This document shows positions 46,219 through 57,592 of a stretch of 64,000 nucleotides of DNA, in pieces. Source of the DNA: Pleomorphomonas koreensis DSM 23070 (GTDB lineage Bacteria; Pseudomonadota; Alphaproteobacteria; Rhizobiales; Pleomorphomonadaceae); NCBI RefSeq assembly GCF_000425185.1, contig NZ_KE384327.1:252252-316251 (forward strand), written 5' to 3'. The position numbers and the translations under genes are program-made. Each line of letters starts with the position of its first letter. Position 1 is the first letter of the stretch. The notes under the pieces are model-generated. The model was not told the origin of the DNA. It did no database searches and saw only the letters and a list, made by a program, of their open reading frames with translations.

Positions 46219-47760
46219 ATGTTTGAAAGCCTTTCCGATCGCCTTGCCGGCATCTTCGACAAGCTCACCCGCCGCGGTGCGCTGTCGGAAGCCGATGTCG
46301 CCGAGGCCATGCGCGAGGTGCGGCGGGCGCTGCTCGAGGCCGACGTGGCGCTCGACGTCGTCAAGTCGTTCACCGACAAGGTGAAGAACCGCGCCGTCGG
46401 CGTCGAGGTGGTGAAGTCGGTCACCCCCGGCCAGATGGTGGTGAAGATCGTCCACGACCAGCTGGTGGAGACGCTGGGCGCCGACGCCCAGCCGATCGAC
46501 CTGGAGGCGCCGGCGCCGGTGGCCATCCTGATGGTCGGCTTGCAGGGCTCGGGCAAGACGACGACCACGGCGAAGATCGCCAAGCGCCTCACCGACCGCC
46601 AGCGCAAGAAGGTGCTGATGGCCTCGCTCGACACCCGTCGGCCGGCCGCCATGGAGCAGTTGAAGGTGCTCGGCCAGCAGAATGGCATCGACACGCTGCC
46701 GATCGTCGCCGGCCAGTCGGCGCAGGAGATCGCGGCGCGGGCGCTGACCGCCGCCCGGCTCGGCGGCTACGACGTGGTGCTGCTCGATACGGCCGGCCGC
46801 GTCACCGTCGACGACGCGCTGATGAGCGAGGCGGCCGACGTCAAGCGGATCGCGGCGCCGCACGAGGTGCTGTTGGTGGCCGACGCGCTGACCGGCCAGG
46901 ACGCCGTCAACACGGCGCGCGCCTTCGACGGCCAGATCGGCATCACCGGCATCGTGCTGACGCGCGTCGACGGCGACGGCCGCGGCGGCGCGGCGCTGTC
47001 GATGCGCGCCGTCACCGGCAAGCCGATCAAGCTGATGGGCGTCGGCGAGAAGGCCGACGCGCTCGAGGACTTCCACCCGCAGCGGGTGGCCGACCGCATC
47101 CTCGGCATGGGCGACATCGTGGCGCTGGTCGAGAAGGCCGCCGCCAACCTCGACGCCGAGAAGGCGGCCCGCATGGCCGCCAAGATGGGCAAGGGCGAGT
47201 TCGACATGAACGACCTCGCCGAGCAGCTCGGCCAGATGCAGAAGCTCGGCGGCATGAGCGGCATCCTCGGCCTGATGCCCGGCATGGGCAAGATGAAGAA
47301 CCAGCTCGCCGCCGCCGGCTTCGACGACCGGCTTCTCAAGCGGCAGCTCGCCGTCATCCAGTCGATGAACAAGAAGGAGCGGGCCAAACCCGCCCTCCTC
47401 GATGCCAAGCGGCGGAAGCGCATCGCCGCCGGCTCGGGTACCGACGTCTCCGACGTCAACAAGGTGCTGAAGATGCACCGGCAGATGGCCGACATGATGA
47501 AGGCGATGGGCAAGCAGAAGGGCGGCCTGTTCGGCGGCCTCGGCAAGCTCGGCGCCATGATGGGCGGCGGCGGCCTGCCCGACCCCTCGAAGATGGACCC
47601 CGCCCAGCTTGAGAAGATGGCCCGCGACATGGGCATGGGTGGCGGCGCCGGCGGATTGCCGCCCGGCCTTGGCCAACTGCCGCCCGGCCTCGGCGGTCTT
47701 GGCGGCCGCCTGCCGGGATTGCCGGGTCTGCCCGGCCTGCCGAAGGGGCCGAAGAAATGA
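46219..47760 (+). CDS. ffh: Signal recognition particle GTPase Ffh
   Basis: A 513-residue SRP54 homologue. The N domain is ESLSDRLAGIFDKLTRRGAL; the G domain has ILMVGLQGSGKTTTTAKIAK, LDTAGRVTVDDALMSEAADV and GIVLTRVDGDGRGGAALSMR. The C-terminal M domain (from about 300) is methionine-rich, and the tail is a low-complexity Gly-Leu-Pro repeat (GLPPGLGQLPPGLGGLGG). It heads an operon with aroQ (4-base overlap), rpsP, rimM, trmD and rplS. The 4.5S RNA gene was not found in the window. Confidence 0.97.
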   Translation: MFESLSDRLAGIFDKLTRRGALSEADVAEAMREVRRALLEADVALDVVKSFTDKVKNRAVGVEVVKSVTPGQMVVKIVHDQLVETLGADAQPIDLEAPAPVAILMVGLQGSGKTTTTAKIAKRLTDRQRKKVLMASLDTRRPAAMEQLKVLGQQNGIDTLPIVAGQSAQEIAARALTAARLGGYDVVLLDTAGRVTVDDALMSEAADVKRIAAPHEVLLVADALTGQDAVNTARAFDGQIGITGIVLTRVDGDGRGGAALSMRAVTGKPIKLMGVGEKADALEDFHPQRVADRILGMGDIVALVEKAAANLDAEKAARMAAKMGKGEFDMNDLAEQLGQMQKLGGMSGILGLMPGMGKMKNQLAAAGFDDRLLKRQLAVIQSMNKKERAKPALLDAKRRKRIAAGSGTDVSDVNKVLKMHRQMADMMKAMGKQKGGLFGGLGKLGAMMGGGGLPDPSKMDPAQLEKMARDMGMGGGAGGLPPGLGQLPPGLGGLGGRLPGLPGLPGLPKGPKK

Positions 47761-48050
47761 CCACCCCCGATCCGGTGATGGCCGAACTCCTGGAGCTGCG
47801 CGGCTCGATCGACAACATCGACGCGGCGCTGGTGCATCTCCTCGCCGAGCGCTTCAAGTGCACGCAGCGGGTCGGCCGTCTCAAGGCCGAGCACGCGCTG
47901 CCGGCGGCCGATCCGGCGCGCGAGAAGGTGCAGATCGAGCGGCTGCGCGGCCTTGCCGCCGACGCCCGGCTCGATCCGGACTTCGCCGAGAAATTCCTGA
48001 ACTTCATCATCACGGAAGTGATCAGGCACCACGAGGCGCTCCGCCTCTAG
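47757..48050 (+). CDS. aroQ: Chorismate mutase, AroQ type
   Basis: A 97-residue all-helical monofunctional chorismate mutase, converting chorismate to prephenate for Phe/Tyr synthesis. Active-site positions are in LRGSIDNIDAALVHLLAERF and CTQRVGRLKAEHALPAADP (Arg and Lys), then EKFLNFIITEVIRHHEAL. Its start overlaps the ffh stop (ATGA), tying an aromatic-pathway gene to translation machinery; the ffh-aroQ-rpsP order is typical of Rhizobiales. Confidence 0.93.
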   Translation: MTTPDPVMAELLELRGSIDNIDAALVHLLAERFKCTQRVGRLKAEHALPAADPAREKVQIERLRGLAADARLDPDFAEKFLNFIITEVIRHHEALRL

Positions 48051-48110
48051 GGGCGCCTCACCGAACCCAAGACGCCTCAACCTCAAGACAGACAAGCTGG
48101 AGTAACCCCG

Positions 48111-48470
48111 ATGTCCCTCAAGATCCGTCTCGCCCGCGGCGGCGCCAAGAAGCGTCCGCACTATTCGATCGTCATCGCCGACGCCCGCTCGCCGCGCGAC
48201 GGCCGCTTCATCGAGAAGATCGGCACCTTCGATCCCATGCTGGCCGACGACGCCGAGAACCGCGTCACGCTGAACGCCGAGCGCGCCAAGTACTGGCTCG
48301 ACCAGGGCGCCCAGCCGACCGATCGCGTGCTGCGCTTCCTCGACAAGGCGGGCCTCGCCAACCGTCCGGCCCGCTCCAACCCGAAGAAGGCCGAGCCGGG
48401 CGACCGCGCCAAGGAGCGCGCCGCCGAGCGGGCCGCCAAGGCCGCCGCCCTCGAGGCGCCGACCGAGTGA
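48111..48470 (+). CDS. rpsP: 30S ribosomal protein S16
   Basis: A 119-residue S16. The conserved N-terminus is [20 protein letters not shown], followed by [20 protein letters not shown] and [20 protein letters not shown]. The C-terminal Ala/Lys/Glu-rich tail (about residues 90-119) is the usual alphaproteobacterial extension. It is followed by a terminator hairpin, so S16 may be made in excess of RimM and TrmD. Confidence 0.97.
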   Translation: MSLKIRLARGGAKKRPHYSIVIADARSPRDGRFIEKIGTFDPMLADDAENRVTLNAERAKYWLDQGAQPTDRVLRFLDKAGLANRPARSNPKKAEPGDRAKERAAERAAKAAALEAPTE

Positions 48471-48494
48471 TTGCGGCCTGACGCCGCCTTTCAA

Positions 48495-48528
48495 GGGACC
48501 GTCCCGCCCCGCGGGGCGGTCCTTTTCC
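48495..48528 (+). terminator. Terminator/attenuator after rpsP
   Basis: A 16-base perfect palindrome CCGCCCCGCGGGGCGG (48504-48519), extended outward by GGAC/GTCC pairing, is followed by CCTTTTCCTT. It sits between rpsP and rimM, where partial termination would match the unequal need for S16 and RimM. Confidence 0.8.
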
Positions 48529-48544
48529 TTGCCGGAGACCCGCC

Positions 48545-49090
48545 ATGGCCGAGCCGAAGCCCATCCTGATCGCCGAGATCGGCGCCGCCCACGGCGTGCG
48601 CGGCGAGGTGCGCGTCAAGGCGCATACCGCCGATCCCCTGGCGGTCGCCGACTATGGACCGCTGTCCGACGGCAAGGGTGGGGTATTCAAGGTGAAGTCG
48701 CTGAGGCATCTGAAGGACGACATGCTGGTGGTCGCCTTCGAGGGCGTCGCCGACCGCACCGCCGCCGAGAAGCTCAATCGGACAAAACTCTTCGTCGACC
48801 GCTCGGCGTTGCCGCCGCCGGATGAGGACGAGTTCTACCACGCCGACCTCATCGGCCTCGCCGTCGAGACCACGGCCGGCGAGGCGATCGGCACGGTGGC
48901 GACGGTGGCCGACTTCGGCGCCGGCGATCTTCTGGAGGTGCGGCGGCCCGGCAAGCCCTCGGTCTACCTGCCGTTCACCCGCGCCGTGGTGCCGACGCTC
49001 GACTTTGCGGCGGGCAAGGCGATCGTCATGCCGCCGGACGGCCTCCTCGACGAGGCCGGCCAGCCGGAGGACGGGGAGGACGCATCGTGA
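48545..49090 (+). CDS. rimM: 16S rRNA processing protein RimM
   Basis: A 181-residue ribosome-maturation factor for the 30S head, which binds S19. The N-terminal RimM barrel has [20 protein letters not shown]; the C-terminal PRC barrel has [20 protein letters not shown] and [20 protein letters not shown]. The ATG at 48545 follows GCCGGAGAC. Its stop overlaps the trmD start (GTGA). Confidence 0.96.
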   Translation: MAEPKPILIAEIGAAHGVRGEVRVKAHTADPLAVADYGPLSDGKGGVFKVKSLRHLKDDMLVVAFEGVADRTAAEKLNRTKLFVDRSALPPPDEDEFYHADLIGLAVETTAGEAIGTVATVADFGAGDLLEVRRPGKPSVYLPFTRAVVPTLDFAAGKAIVMPPDGLLDEAGQPEDGEDAS

Positions 49091-49797
49091 CCGGCTTTGC
49101 CGCCGATGTGCTGACGCTCTATCCGGAGATGTTTCCGGGGCCGCTCGGCGCCAGTCTGGCCGGCCGGGCGCTCGCCGAGGGCGGCTGGTCGCTCACGGCG
49201 ACGCAGATCCGCGATTTCGCCACCAGCCGGCATCGCAACGTCGACGACACGCCGGCGGGCGGCGGGCCGGGCATGGTGATGCGTGCCGACGTTCTGGCCC
49301 GTGCCGTCGATGCGGTGTCGCCGCCCGACGACGCGCGGCCGCGCCTCGTGATGACGCCGCGCGGCACGCCGCTCCGGCAATCGCGGGTGCGCGAACTGGC
49401 GGCCGGTCCCGGCGTCGTCGTGCTCTGCGGCCGTTTCGAGGGCATCGACGAGCGGTTGATCGGCCGGCGCGGCTTCGAGGAGGTGTCGATCGGCGACTAC
49501 GTGCTGTCCGGCGGCGAGGTGGCGGCGCTGGTGCTCATCGACGCGGTGGTGCGCCTGCTGCCTGGCGTGATGGGCAACGACCTTTCCGGCCTCAGCGAGA
49601 GCTTCGAGGACGGCCTCCTCGAACACGCCCAATATACCAGGCCGCCGGTGTTCGAGGGCGAGGCGATCCCGCCCGTCCTGTTGTCCGGCGACCACGCCAA
49701 GGTCGACGCCTGGCGCCGCGCCGACGCCGAGCGGACGACCGCTGCCCGGCGGCCCGACCTCTGGGCGGCGCATGTCGAGCGCCGGAGCCGGAAATGA
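49087..49797 (+). CDS. trmD: tRNA (guanine37-N1)-methyltransferase TrmD
   Basis: A 236-residue SPOUT-class methyltransferase for G37. The N-terminal [19 protein letters not shown], then [20 protein letters not shown], and the knot region [19 protein letters not shown] followed by [20 protein letters not shown]. The start is GTG at 49087. A 159-base gap (49798-49956) before rplS is long for an operon and may hold an internal promoter. Confidence 0.97.
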   Translation: MTGFAADVLTLYPEMFPGPLGASLAGRALAEGGWSLTATQIRDFATSRHRNVDDTPAGGGPGMVMRADVLARAVDAVSPPDDARPRLVMTPRGTPLRQSRVRELAAGPGVVVLCGRFEGIDERLIGRRGFEEVSIGDYVLSGGEVAALVLIDAVVRLLPGVMGNDLSGLSESFEDGLLEHAQYTRPPVFEGEAIPPVLLSGDHAKVDAWRRADAERTTAARRPDLWAAHVERRSRK

Positions 49798-49956
49798 AGG
49801 CTTTCCGGCCAAGATTCTTGCCGCAGGTGGTCGACAAAGCCGCTCTGCTCGTGTAGGAACCCGGCCGGTAATTGATTGACGCATCCGCCCCTTCGTCCTG
49901 ATGTGACGATGTCTTCGGGCGCTCTGGTCGGCTCAGGAAGAAGAAGGAATTCAAAG

Positions 49957-50361
49957 ATGAGCAAGATCATCCAGGAGCTCGAGGCCGAGCAGATGGCCAC
50001 CGTCAAGGCGCAGCGCGAGCTGCCGCAGTTCTCCCCCGGCGACACCGTGCGCGTCAACGTCAAGGTGACCGAAGGCACTCGCACCCGCGTGCAGGCCTAC
50101 GAAGGCGTCTGCATCGCCCGCAAGGGTGGCGGCCTCAACGAGAGCTTCACCGTCCGCAAGATTTCCTACGGCGAGGGCGTCGAGCGCGTCTTCCCGGTCT
50201 ACTCGCCGCTGATCGACTCGCTCGAGGTGGTGCGCCGCGGCAAGGTGCGTCGCGCCAAGCTCTATTACCTGCGCGATCTGCGCGGCAAGGCGGCCCGCAT
50301 CTTCGAGGCGACCAACGCCCGCGCCCGCAAGCTCAACGACGCCGCCAAGGCCGAGAAGTGA
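49957..50361 (+). CDS. rplS: 50S ribosomal protein L19
   Basis: A 134-residue L19 at the 30S-50S interface. Signatures are [35 protein letters not shown] and [20 protein letters not shown], then [20 protein letters not shown]. The ATG at 49957 follows AAGAAGGAA; the frame stays open to 49876 but only from the start does L19 similarity begin. Confidence 0.97.
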   Translation: MSKIIQELEAEQMATVKAQRELPQFSPGDTVRVNVKVTEGTRTRVQAYEGVCIARKGGGLNESFTVRKISYGEGVERVFPVYSPLIDSLEVVRRGKVRRAKLYYLRDLRGKAARIFEATNARARKLNDAAKAEK

Positions 50362-50387
50362 GCCTCAGCCACGGCTGAACCATTCCA

Positions 50388-50417
50388 GGCCCGCGCGCAG
50401 CCGCCCGCGGGCCTTTT
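50388..50417 (+). terminator. Rho-independent terminator after rplS
   Basis: GGCCCGCG/CGCGGGCC, 8 bp with a 10-base loop, followed by TTTT, 27 bases after the rplS stop. It closes the ffh-rplS operon. Confidence 0.85.
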
Positions 50418-50439
50418 CACGTTCGGAGAGCCGAGAGCC

Positions 50440-51252
50440 ATGCGACAGGTCAAGATCGCCACCTGGAACATCAATTCCGTGCGGATGCGCCGGCTGATCG
50501 TCGAGCGGCTTCTCAACGAGGCGGCGCCCGACGTGCTGTTCCTGCAGGAGACCAAGTGCCAGGACGGTCAGTTCCCGGCCGCCGACTTCCGCAAGCTCGG
50601 CTACGAGCATGTGGCGCTGAACGGCGGCCGCGGCGGCTACCACGGCGTCGGCATCGTGTCGCGGCTGCCGCTTCACGACGTGCGCGTGCAGGAGTTCTGC
50701 GACAAGGTCGGCGATCCACGCCATATCTCGGCGGTGATCGGCGAGGGCAATTCGGCCTTTCGCGTCCATAACTTCTACGTGCCGGCCGGCGGCGACGAGC
50801 CGGACCCGGCGATCAACCCGAAGTTCGAGCACAAGCTGCGCTTCCTCGACGAGATGAAGGGCTTCCTGCCGGCGATCGGCGACGGTCTGCCGGACGTGGT
50901 GGTCGGCGACCTCAACGTCGCCCCGCACGAGCACGACGTCTGGTCGCACAAGGCGCTTCTGAAGATCGTCAGCCATACGCCGATCGAATGCGAGAAGCTG
51001 GAGGCGGCGCGGGCGTCGGCCGGCTATGTCGACCTCGCCCGGCGCTTCGTGCCGCTCACTGAGAAGCTGTATTCCTGGTGGAGCTACCGCGCCAAGGACT
51101 GGCGGGCGGCCGACAAGGGCCGGCGGCTCGACCACATCTGGGCGCATCCGGCGCTGGCCGACCGGATGAGCGACTTCCGCATCCTAAAGGATGCCCGCGA
51201 CTGGGACCGGCCGTCCGACCACGCGCCGGTGGTGGTGACCGTCGATCTCTAG
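50440..51252 (+). CDS. xthA: Exodeoxyribonuclease III / AP endonuclease
   Basis: A 270-residue exonuclease-phosphatase fold enzyme for abasic-site repair. Motifs are KIATWNINSVRMRRLIVERL, DVLFLQETKCQDGQFPAADF (metal Glu), VVVGDLNVAPHEHDVWSHKA (Asp/Asn) and RRLDHIWAHPAL, with the catalytic His in SDHAPVVVTVDL. It follows the rplS terminator and begins 23 bases after it, after CGGAGAG. Its stop codon is directly joined to a palindromic repeat. Confidence 0.96.
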   Translation: MRQVKIATWNINSVRMRRLIVERLLNEAAPDVLFLQETKCQDGQFPAADFRKLGYEHVALNGGRGGYHGVGIVSRLPLHDVRVQEFCDKVGDPRHISAVIGEGNSAFRVHNFYVPAGGDEPDPAINPKFEHKLRFLDEMKGFLPAIGDGLPDVVVGDLNVAPHEHDVWSHKALLKIVSHTPIECEKLEAARASAGYVDLARRFVPLTEKLYSWWSYRAKDWRAADKGRRLDHIWAHPALADRMSDFRILKDARDWDRPSDHAPVVVTVDL

Positions 51253-51352
51253 AGCAATTCCAGCAAAAGTGGGAACCGGTTTTGCGTCCGGAATTGCGTC
51301 TCAACAATGAGATTGAGCCTTTCCGGTGAACCGGATTTCACCGGAAAGGCTC
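51252..51352 (+). repeat. Three-stem palindromic repeat, copy 2
   Basis: On the plus strand, directly after the xthA stop. The first 49 bases (51252-51300) are identical to the minus-strand module at 3304-3256. Stem 1 pairs 51254-51261 with 51290-51297 and 51263-51268 with 51280-51285. Stem 2 is TCTCA/TGAGA (51299-51303 with 51308-51312, 4-base loop). Stem 3 is a perfect 16-bp stem (51315-51330 with 51337-51352, 6-base loop CCGGAT). Stems 2 and 3 differ in sequence from copy 1 but keep pairing. It sits where xthA and the cyclic-nucleotide-binding gene converge. Confidence 0.88.
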
Positions 51353-51358
51353 TAGCGG

Positions 51359-51820
51359 TCAGTGACCGAGCCGGTCGAGGCGGTCGCGCACCGCCATCAG
51401 CCGTGAGGTGGTGTCGCGGACGTTTGCCGACAGGCGGCGGTGCAGGCTGGCGGCGATGTCGGGAAACTCGTCGAGCATGCGGCGGAACAGCGGCCGGCGG
51501 ATCAGGATGGTGTCGACGCGACCGCGCGCCACGGCGGTCATCGTCCGTTCGCCGTCGACGATCAGCATCAGGCCGTCGATCAGCGCGCCGGGCGCCGCCA
51601 CCTCGGCTGGCGTCGCGTCGTTGCCGGGCGGAAACAGCGCCACCTCGCCCGACGACACCACATAGGCGCCGTCGGCGCGGTCGCCGGTCGAGTAGAGGCG
51701 CTGGCCGTCCTTGAAACTGCGGCTCTCGGCCGAGAAGGCGAGCAGGCGCAGCTTGTCCTCCGTGAAGTCGGACAGCATGGGCACCGTGCCGAGCAGCTTG
51801 ATGTCGGACTCGAGACTCAT
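51359..51820 (-). CDS. Cyclic-nucleotide-binding domain protein
   Basis: A 153-residue single CNB domain without an attached output domain. ESRSFKDGQRLYSTGDRADG starts the barrel; GAYVVSSGEVALFPPG and RDTTSRLMAVRDRL follow. The phosphate-binding cassette is degenerate: TPAEVAAPGALIDGLMLIVD lacks the usual RxA arginine, so nucleotide binding is uncertain. A Crp-like DNA-binding helix-turn-helix is absent. In Brucella a comparable gene is paired with a response regulator (otpR), matching the arrangement here; that comparison is from memory. Confidence 0.8.
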   Translation of the reverse strand: MSLESDIKLLGTVPMLSDFTEDKLRLLAFSAESRSFKDGQRLYSTGDRADGAYVVSSGEVALFPPGNDATPAEVAAPGALIDGLMLIVDGERTMTAVARGRVDTILIRRPLFRRMLDEFPDIAASLHRRLSANVRDTTSRLMAVRDRLDRLGH

Positions 51821-51977
51821 GGACAGCCTGAAAGGCGGGCTCGGCGGCGACGACGACCGATCACGCGCCGCCGCACGACGCATGACGGAGAAGCAGTAGC
51901 ACGCCGGTCCCGGAAGGTTAACCGCCCAATGCCCCGGCCGTCCGAAGCGGCCGGGTTTTCCACGCCGAAGGCCGGGC

Positions 51978-52661
51978 TCACGGTACCAGCTTGTAGCCGC
52001 CGCCCTCGGTGACGAGGAGCTGGGCGTTGGCCGGGTCTTTCTCGATCTTCTGGCGCAGCCGGTAGATGTGCGTTTCCAGCGTGTGGGTGGTGATACCGGC
52101 GTTGTAGCCCCAGACCTCGTGCAGCAGCACGTCGCGGGTGATCACCTTGTCGCCGGCCCGGTAGAGGAACTTCAGGATCGAGGTTTCCTTCTCGGTCAGC
52201 CGGATCTTGCCGCCCTTGCCGTCGACCAGCAGCTTGGCCGAGGGGCGGAAGGTGTAGGGGCCGATGGTGAACACCGCCTCCTCCGACTGCTCGTGCTGGC
52301 GCAGCTGGGCGCGCACGCGGGCGAGCAGCACGGCGAACTTGAAGGGCTTGGCGACATAGTCGTTGGCGCCGGCTTCGAGGCCGAGGATCTGGTCGCTGTC
52401 GGTGTCGTGGCCGGTCAGCATGATCACCGGCGCCGCGAAGCCGCCCTTCCTCAGGATCTTCACCGCCTCGCGGCCGTCCATGTCGGGCAGGCCGACGTCC
52501 ATCAGCACCAGGTCGACGTGGGCGGTGCGGGCCGCCTGCATGCCCTTGGTGGCGGTTTCGGCCTCCAGCGGCTCGAATTCGTCGAACAGCGAGAGCTGTT
52601 CCAGCAGCGCCTCGCGAAGGTCGGGATCGTCGTCGACGATCAGGATTTTTCGAGCGGTCAT
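51978..52661 (-). CDS. cenR: OmpR-family response regulator, CenR/OtpR-like
   Basis: A 227-residue response regulator. The receiver has ILIVDDDPDLREALLEQLSL, the phospho-acceptor Asp in VLMDVGLPDMDGREAVKILR, T in IMLTGHDTDS and K in YVAKPFKFAVLLARV. The winged helix has RLTEKETSILKFLYRAGDKV and TTHTLETHIYRLRQKIEKDP. The sequence resembles alphaproteobacterial CenR, which controls envelope genes and beta-lactam tolerance. The name is from memory and not from a search; no cognate histidine kinase is next to it. Its neighbours, a CNB protein and an L,D-transpeptidase, fit an envelope role. Confidence 0.7.
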   Translation of the reverse strand: MTARKILIVDDDPDLREALLEQLSLFDEFEPLEAETATKGMQAARTAHVDLVLMDVGLPDMDGREAVKILRKGGFAAPVIMLTGHDTDSDQILGLEAGANDYVAKPFKFAVLLARVRAQLRQHEQSEEAVFTIGPYTFRPSAKLLVDGKGGKIRLTEKETSILKFLYRAGDKVITRDVLLHEVWGYNAGITTHTLETHIYRLRQKIEKDPANAQLLVTEGGGYKLVP

Positions 52662-52845
52662 GTCGTCCCCGTCAAGGATGGGCCGTCCAGGATGAACGCC
52701 GGCAGCACCCCCGTCCTGCCGGAGGGGCGCCGCCGGGTTGGCGATTCACCCGATCTCTGCCAGATTATCACGGCGGATCGGATACTTCACAGAATTATAC
52801 CGTCTGTTGGTCGCTGGCGGCCGTCTGTCAAGCAAGGCGGAAAAT

Positions 52846-53400
52846 ATGCATCGCAAGCCGGAATCGAAGGGGTCGGCGTTCGACCTCATTCACGTTCGCG
52901 TGACATCGCGTCGAAACTGTCGCGGCCGTCTCGTCGGTGACGGCATCGATCTCGCCGCTGCCATCGGCCGCTCGGGTCTCACGGCCATGAAGCGGGAAGG
53001 CGACGGCGCCAGCCCGATCGGACAGTTCCGCATCGTCGGCGGCTACTACCGGCCCGACCGCTTTCCCGCCCGGCCGGTCGCCGGCCTGCCGCTCAGGCCG
53101 CTCAGGCCGGACGACGGCTGGTGCGACGATCCCGGGAATCGCAACTACAACCGCCCGGTCCGCCGGCCCTATCCGGCCAGCCACGAGGCGATGTGGCGCG
53201 ACGACGGCGTCTACGACATCGTGCTGGTGCTCGACGTCAACCTCATGCCGCGCGTCAAGGGCGGCGGCAGCGCCATCTTCTTTCACCTGACGCGCCCCGA
53301 CTTCGGCCCGACGGCCGGCTGCCTGGCGATCAGCCGCCGCGACATGCTGCGGCTGTTGCCGCGCCTCTCCACCGAGACGGTAATCGCCTTCGGAGGATAG
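52846..53400 (+). CDS. L,D-transpeptidase (YkuD domain)
   Basis: A 184-residue YkuD-domain protein. The catalytic motif is HLTRPDFGPTAGCLAISRRD with the active cysteine in GCLAI, and MKREGDGASPIGQFRIVGGY is the upstream substrate-binding block. These enzymes make 3-3 cross-links or anchor proteins to peptidoglycan in the periplasm. The ATG at 52846 follows GGCGGAAAA; no signal peptide is visible from it, and the more upstream frame (from 52738) does not supply one either. It is divergent from the response regulator (184-base gap) and converges with ubiH. Confidence 0.88.
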   Translation: MHRKPESKGSAFDLIHVRVTSRRNCRGRLVGDGIDLAAAIGRSGLTAMKREGDGASPIGQFRIVGGYYRPDRFPARPVAGLPLRPLRPDDGWCDDPGNRNYNRPVRRPYPASHEAMWRDDGVYDIVLVLDVNLMPRVKGGGSAIFFHLTRPDFGPTAGCLAISRRDMLRLLPRLSTETVIAFGG

Positions 53401-53401
53401 G

Positions 53402-54634
53402 TCAGATCGGCTCGCCGTCGACGAGGCGGGGCGTCGGGCCGGGCGCGCCGGCCGCGGCGGCGATCAGCGCCCGCTTGACCGGCGGCAGCCGGTCGATCAG
53501 GCCGAGGCCGAGGTCGCGGACCAGCCGCAGCGGCAGGAGATCGTTGGAGAACAGCCGGTTGAGACCGTCGGTCATGGCGGCCATGCGGATGGTGTCGAAG
53601 CCGCGCCAGCGCTGGTAGTCGCCGAGCACGTCGGCGGCGCCGGGATCGCGGCCGGCTCTCAGCGCACCGGCCACCACCTCGGCCAGCGCCGCCGCATCCT
53701 TGAAGCCGAGGTTGAGGCCCTGGCCGGCGATCGGATGGATGGCGTGCGCGGCGTCGCCGACCAGCGCCAGCCGTTCGGCGGTGAAGCGGCGGGCGAGCGC
53801 GAGGCCGAGCGGGAAGGCCTGCCGCTTGCCGACCACCGAGAGCTTGCCGAGCCGGTGGCCGAGGCGGCGCGCCAGCTCTGTGTCGAACAGGAAGGGCTCG
53901 CCGCCGACCAGACGGCCGGCGATGTCGCTGCGCTCGCTCCAGACCAGCGACGAGCGGCGGCCGCCCTTCAGCGGCAGCACGGCAAACGGGCCGGCCGGCA
54001 GGAAATGCTCCTCGGCGCGGCCGTCGTGCGGCCGCTCGTGCTCGATGGTGGCGACGATGCCCGACTGGCCGTAGCTCCAGGAATTGACGCCGATGCCGGC
54101 TTCGGCCCGGAGGCGCGAGCGGGCGCCGTCGGCGGCCACCACCAGCGAAGCCAGCATCGTCCGGCCGGAGGCAAGCGTGACGCGCCGGCCGCCGGGGAGG
54201 GGTTCGGTGGCGGCGACGCTGTCGGGAGACAGGAAGCGGACGCCGCTTTTCTCGGCGGCGGCGCCGAGCGCCGCCACCAGCGGGCCGGTCGGCAGCATGT
54301 GGGCGAGCGGCCCGTCATTGCCTTCCTGTCGCTCGAAGGTCAGGAACACCGGACGGATCAGGTCGTCCAGGCGGGAATCGGTGATGATCATCTCGCGCAC
54401 CGGCTCGGCCTCGCCCGACAGCCCGTCCCAGACGCCGAGGGCGCCGAGCATGCGGCGGCCGGCGGCGGCCACCGCGAAGGCTCGGCCGTCGCCCGACGCC
54501 TCGCGCCATGGCCGGGGATCGACGAGCGCCACCCTGGCGCCCGGCACCGAAGCGGCGATGGCCAGCGCTGCGGACAGGCCGACGTAGCCGCCGCCGGCGA
54601 TCAGCACGTCCACTCTCTCGACGGTTTCGGTCAT
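53402..54634 (-). CDS. ubiH: UbiH/UbiF/Coq6-family ubiquinone hydroxylase
   Basis: A 410-residue flavin monooxygenase of the ubiquinone-synthesis family. The N-terminal FAD site is VDVLIAGGGYVGLSAALAIA, the second motif is LVVAADGARSRLRAEAGIGV, and the third is LVGDAAHAIHPIAGQGLNLG. It adds a hydroxyl group to the ring of a ubiquinone precursor; the ring position cannot be assigned because UbiH, UbiF and UbiI look alike. It starts at 54634 and converges with the YkuD gene, stops 1 base apart. Confidence 0.92.
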   Translation of the reverse strand: MTETVERVDVLIAGGGYVGLSAALAIAASVPGARVALVDPRPWREASGDGRAFAVAAAGRRMLGALGVWDGLSGEAEPVREMIITDSRLDDLIRPVFLTFERQEGNDGPLAHMLPTGPLVAALGAAAEKSGVRFLSPDSVAATEPLPGGRRVTLASGRTMLASLVVAADGARSRLRAEAGIGVNSWSYGQSGIVATIEHERPHDGRAEEHFLPAGPFAVLPLKGGRRSSLVWSERSDIAGRLVGGEPFLFDTELARRLGHRLGKLSVVGKRQAFPLGLALARRFTAERLALVGDAAHAIHPIAGQGLNLGFKDAAALAEVVAGALRAGRDPGAADVLGDYQRWRGFDTIRMAAMTDGLNRLFSNDLLPLRLVRDLGLGLIDRLPPVKRALIAAAAGAPGPTPRLVDGEPI

Positions 54635-55334
<700 letters not shown>

Positions 55335-55440
55335 CCCCACGGCGGGCCCGCTGCCGGGCCTGTCAGGCACGCCGCCGGTTGGCGCCCAGGTGGGCAGGCA
55401 GGCCGGACGGACAGTCGACAACCGATCCAAGAGGATTTCG

Positions 55441-57334
<1,894 letters not shown>

Positions 57335-57441
57335 GAGACCGCCCGGAGTTTCCGCTCCGGCGACCGCCCGCCCCGACCTCCCCAGCTGTCCGGTGCCCGC
57401 TTCGGTGAAAGCCGGAGCGTCGCTGCCGGACGCAAATTTCG

Positions 57442-57464
57442 GAAACGGTCGCCGGGACCGTTTC
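57442..57464. repeat. Inverted repeat upstream of the ftsK operon
   Basis: A perfect 9-bp inverted repeat GAAACGGTC/GACCGTTTC with a 5-base spacer, 21 bases from the CtrA box at 57486. There is no T-run, so an operator is more likely than a terminator. Confidence 0.5.
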
Positions 57465-57485
57465 GGGGCGATCCCGGCGAGAGGG

Positions 57486-57500
57486 TTAAAGGGCGTTTAA
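57486..57500. promoter_or_regulatory. CtrA box upstream of the aminotransferase-ftsK operon
   Basis: TTAAAGGGCGTTTAA, a perfect TTAA-N7-TTAA, continuing into CCATGG; TTAACCAT at its right end fits the extended Caulobacter half-site. It is 93 bases before the aminotransferase ATG. Confidence 0.75.
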
Positions 57501-57592
57501 CCATGGATGCCTAGAGTGGCCAGGTGACGACAAGGCCGGCCGCTCTCAGGGGCCGCGGGCCGAATCACCCGTTGCCCCGAGCCCAGGCTTTC

